NCBI GenBank assembly: GCA_002633005.1
Contig: NMRA01000185.1
Coordinates: forward strand, 279,921-343,920
DNA from: Phoronis australis
Taxonomy: Eukaryota > Phoronida > Phoronidae
Direction of reading: 5' to 3'
Length of the DNA stretch: 64,000 bases
Shown: positions 61,976 to 64,000 of the stretch, one piece after another
Position numbering within the stretch: position 1 is the first letter of the stretch
Layout of the letters: each line of letters begins with the position of its first letter
The notes under the pieces: generated by a model
What the model was told of the DNA's origin: nothing
What the model saw: only the letters and a program-made list of their open reading frames with translations
The model's database searches: none
Position numbers and translations under genes: made by a program

Positions 61976-63830
61976 ATGTTGTTACTCAATGTCTACGCAA
62001 ATGGGGCCAAGTCTTGTGAAGAGCTGATGATGGTCCTTCAACAACCCTGTCTCAAGGAGATGTTGGCATATTTCTTCGTAGCAGGTCACCATAATTGTGT
62101 ACGGTACCTCCACTGGTGTAACAGTTTTCAAAATAAACCAAACAACGCGGAAATTCTTTTCGACTTGAATACGATAGCGCCTCCATGTACGTTTTAATTT
62201 TCATAATTTGCACGTAACTCCATTCATAAATAAACAATAAACGGCTACGCGCAATAATGTCAACTTAAACTACGATAAAGGGTTCGACAAACGTACGATA
62301 AGTGTTCGACTAAGGTGCCAGACACTTCTGGAAAGAAGTTTTTACCAAGTTTAGCCACTTGACATAATTCTTTCGAACTTTATATTGAAGTTTGCACTGT
62401 GTGGAGCACCTGTCCAATAATGTCAAAAAGTTCTACTCAAACCTGTACACAGCTGTCAACGCTTGGATGACAAGACTGTAGTACCAGCCGACCAATTCGA
62501 AGAACAGGCATACTGTATATCAAACGAGTAAAAGGTTCAGGGGCATTTTAATGAGAGCCGAGCAGTAAAGCAGTCATGTGGTTAGAGAGTTTCAGTGGTT
62601 GTGCCGACCTTGATGCTGTTGTGGAGAACATAAGTCATGTGGAATGAAAGTGGTGAAGAGCAAAGGTCACGTAGTGGAGTGACAGGAAAAGACTAAGTAC
62701 AAGATGGGAGTAGTGGACGTGGACGAGGATGACTAGAGAAAGACTGCGGAGGAAATAGAGAAGCACAGACACCTGCTCACTGACCTGCAGTCATATCTCC
62801 TTAACATCTGCAATCGCTGGGTAGATACCAGAACGAGCTGGTCATTGGGCATGAGCAGAGCAGTCAGATTTTTAGTTTTGGTAAGCAGTGAATGTTACAA
62901 AGCCATTTAGAAAAAGTTAAAATGCTGGAGTTGCTGAAGAAGCCTGCACTGTCGAGGGAAGGCCACGGCGTTGAGAGGCAGTTCAATTGCCCTAAGACAG
63001 CAATGTAACATTAACATAGCTGATATCTTTCAGTATGAACTTATTGAGTCCACTCCCTACACCCCAGATCGACAAATACGGCAGTCTGGGGAAGGGTGAA
63101 AACGGCATTTTGGTCATATCTCTTCGCGTTATGTCCCAAATCATTCTGCTGTAGAGGTGGTGTTGGTTGCTGTTGTCTAGCTTTTGTAGCAGGTCGCTTG
63201 GAGTGTTTCCAGAACTACAGGAGATTTAGGTAAAGCCTCGGCACTCTACTAGCCCCCTATCCTCCAGCTTGTGAAACAATTATTAGGTTTGAAAAACCTA
63301 ACCAAAGAGATCCCTACATATAGAACCATGAGGCGATAACGTGAGCAAATGTTGAGGAAGTCATGCTAACCCCTGTTCCCAAACACCCCCTTTGCCGCTA
63401 AACTGTTCTAAATAACGCCATATCAAACAACTTTCTATGTGTATCAAGCTATTCCCTTCTATTCTATAATAACACATGGTGAAGCAGAAGTCAAATGCTA
63501 AAAGTGGTGGAAGAAGGCACCCACACCATCAGAAACACTTGTGACAACACTGACGTCTCCGAGCTCTTGATTTATGGGACGTCAAATATGCCAGTAGACG
63601 CCAAGACTCAAATGGAGAAGTGGAATAGCAGTGTTTCGGACATAATGGAACATTTCAGAGATTTGACCTGAACAAGTGCCGCCAACATGAGAGGTCACAA
63701 GACGTGAGGGTACTGGACAGAGACTAGTTCTTGGTTTGAAAGAGCTGTCAGAGACTCCAATAACCCCTCTCTGAGTAGACAAGGAGGTGTCAAGTTGAAC
63801 TTATCGCAGTCAGTGACGCGTGGTCCATTG
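61976..63830 (+). pseudogene. Decayed multicopy transposon-type ORF
   Basis: The plus strand keeps islands in several frames: EMLAYFFVAGHHNCVRYLHW (62060-62120), QYELIESTPYTPDRQ (63032-63078), EEGTHTIRNTCDNTDVSELL (63510-63570). From memory these follow the order of a large multicopy protein found in marine invertebrate genomes, with an AAGHxNYARY motif, a YEL.PVP..L segment and a IRV..DDTDVF motif. Many stops and shifts mean it is inactive. The right end may continue beyond the window. Confidence 0.5.
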
Positions 63831-64000
63831 CCTTGAAGCCGTTCTCTATGAACACCGACGCATGGGGGGGAGGTGAAATTTTCTCGAGAATCAGTGAGTC
63901 ATCAATTCCCACTAGAAGAAGCCAGGCGGCTCCGCAAAGTCGGGAAATTTACATTATTTTATAGTTCCAGAAGTCATAGTTTATTAGTTTTCCCTCGATT

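Noticed and set aside
1-64000. CRISPR array, operon or phage system
   Set aside because: The window is eukaryotic; tandem repeats lack spacer structure and no prokaryotic gene is present.

Overview
This is a eukaryotic genomic window of about 61% A+T. It has short exons, introns of 0.2-3 kb with GT..AG borders, AATAAA polyadenylation signals and a dense load of short inverted-repeat elements. The genes are animal-like: a ciliary dynein regulatory complex subunit and a membrane-anchored HIT-fold enzyme. The MITE, SINE and retroelement mix suggests a marine invertebrate, most likely an invertebrate deuterostome (cephalochordate, hemichordate or echinoderm). I cannot fix the species from sequence alone.

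Layout. (1) 521-10684, plus strand: the 3' portion of a DRC11/IQCA1-like gene, nine exons plus one candidate 27-nt microexon, ending in a polyA signal at 10915. (2) 13784-21422, minus strand: a complete ten-exon gene for a 435-residue type II membrane protein with a GalT/HIT-type His triad. It is convergent with gene 1, and its 3' UTR holds a 300-bp pentamer satellite. (3) 21.5-31.4 kb: a repeat-rich intergenic block with nested inverted repeats, MITEs, a probable LTR, a broken gag-protease retroelement and one candidate 91-residue membrane protein gene (29622-29956). (4) 31.4-42 kb: gene-poor, with a decayed THAP domain and a LINE RNase H fragment. (5) 42427-49567, minus strand: five phase-consistent exons of an unrecognised, probably secretory-pathway gene, with a promoter-like NRF1/ETS/YY1 cluster about 2 kb upstream. 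(6) 57490-57749, minus strand: the last two exons of another unrecognised gene, with a polyA signal 24 nt after the stop. (7) 58.6-64 kb: a SINE, two MITEs and a decayed multicopy transposon-type ORF.

The most unusual pattern is that six introns of the two well-resolved genes begin with tandem repeats that span or abut the 5' splice site, so exon ends plus donors have been multiplied into the intron. Units are 21, 39, 48, 54, 85 and roughly 95-190 bp. I saw no counterpart on the acceptor side. Two arrays (21 and 39 bp units) keep the reading frame and retain usable-looking GT donors, so they could lengthen the HIT-like protein by whole repeat units. The remainder of the window is mainly non-coding DNA shaped by small DNA transposons with 2-8 bp target duplications.
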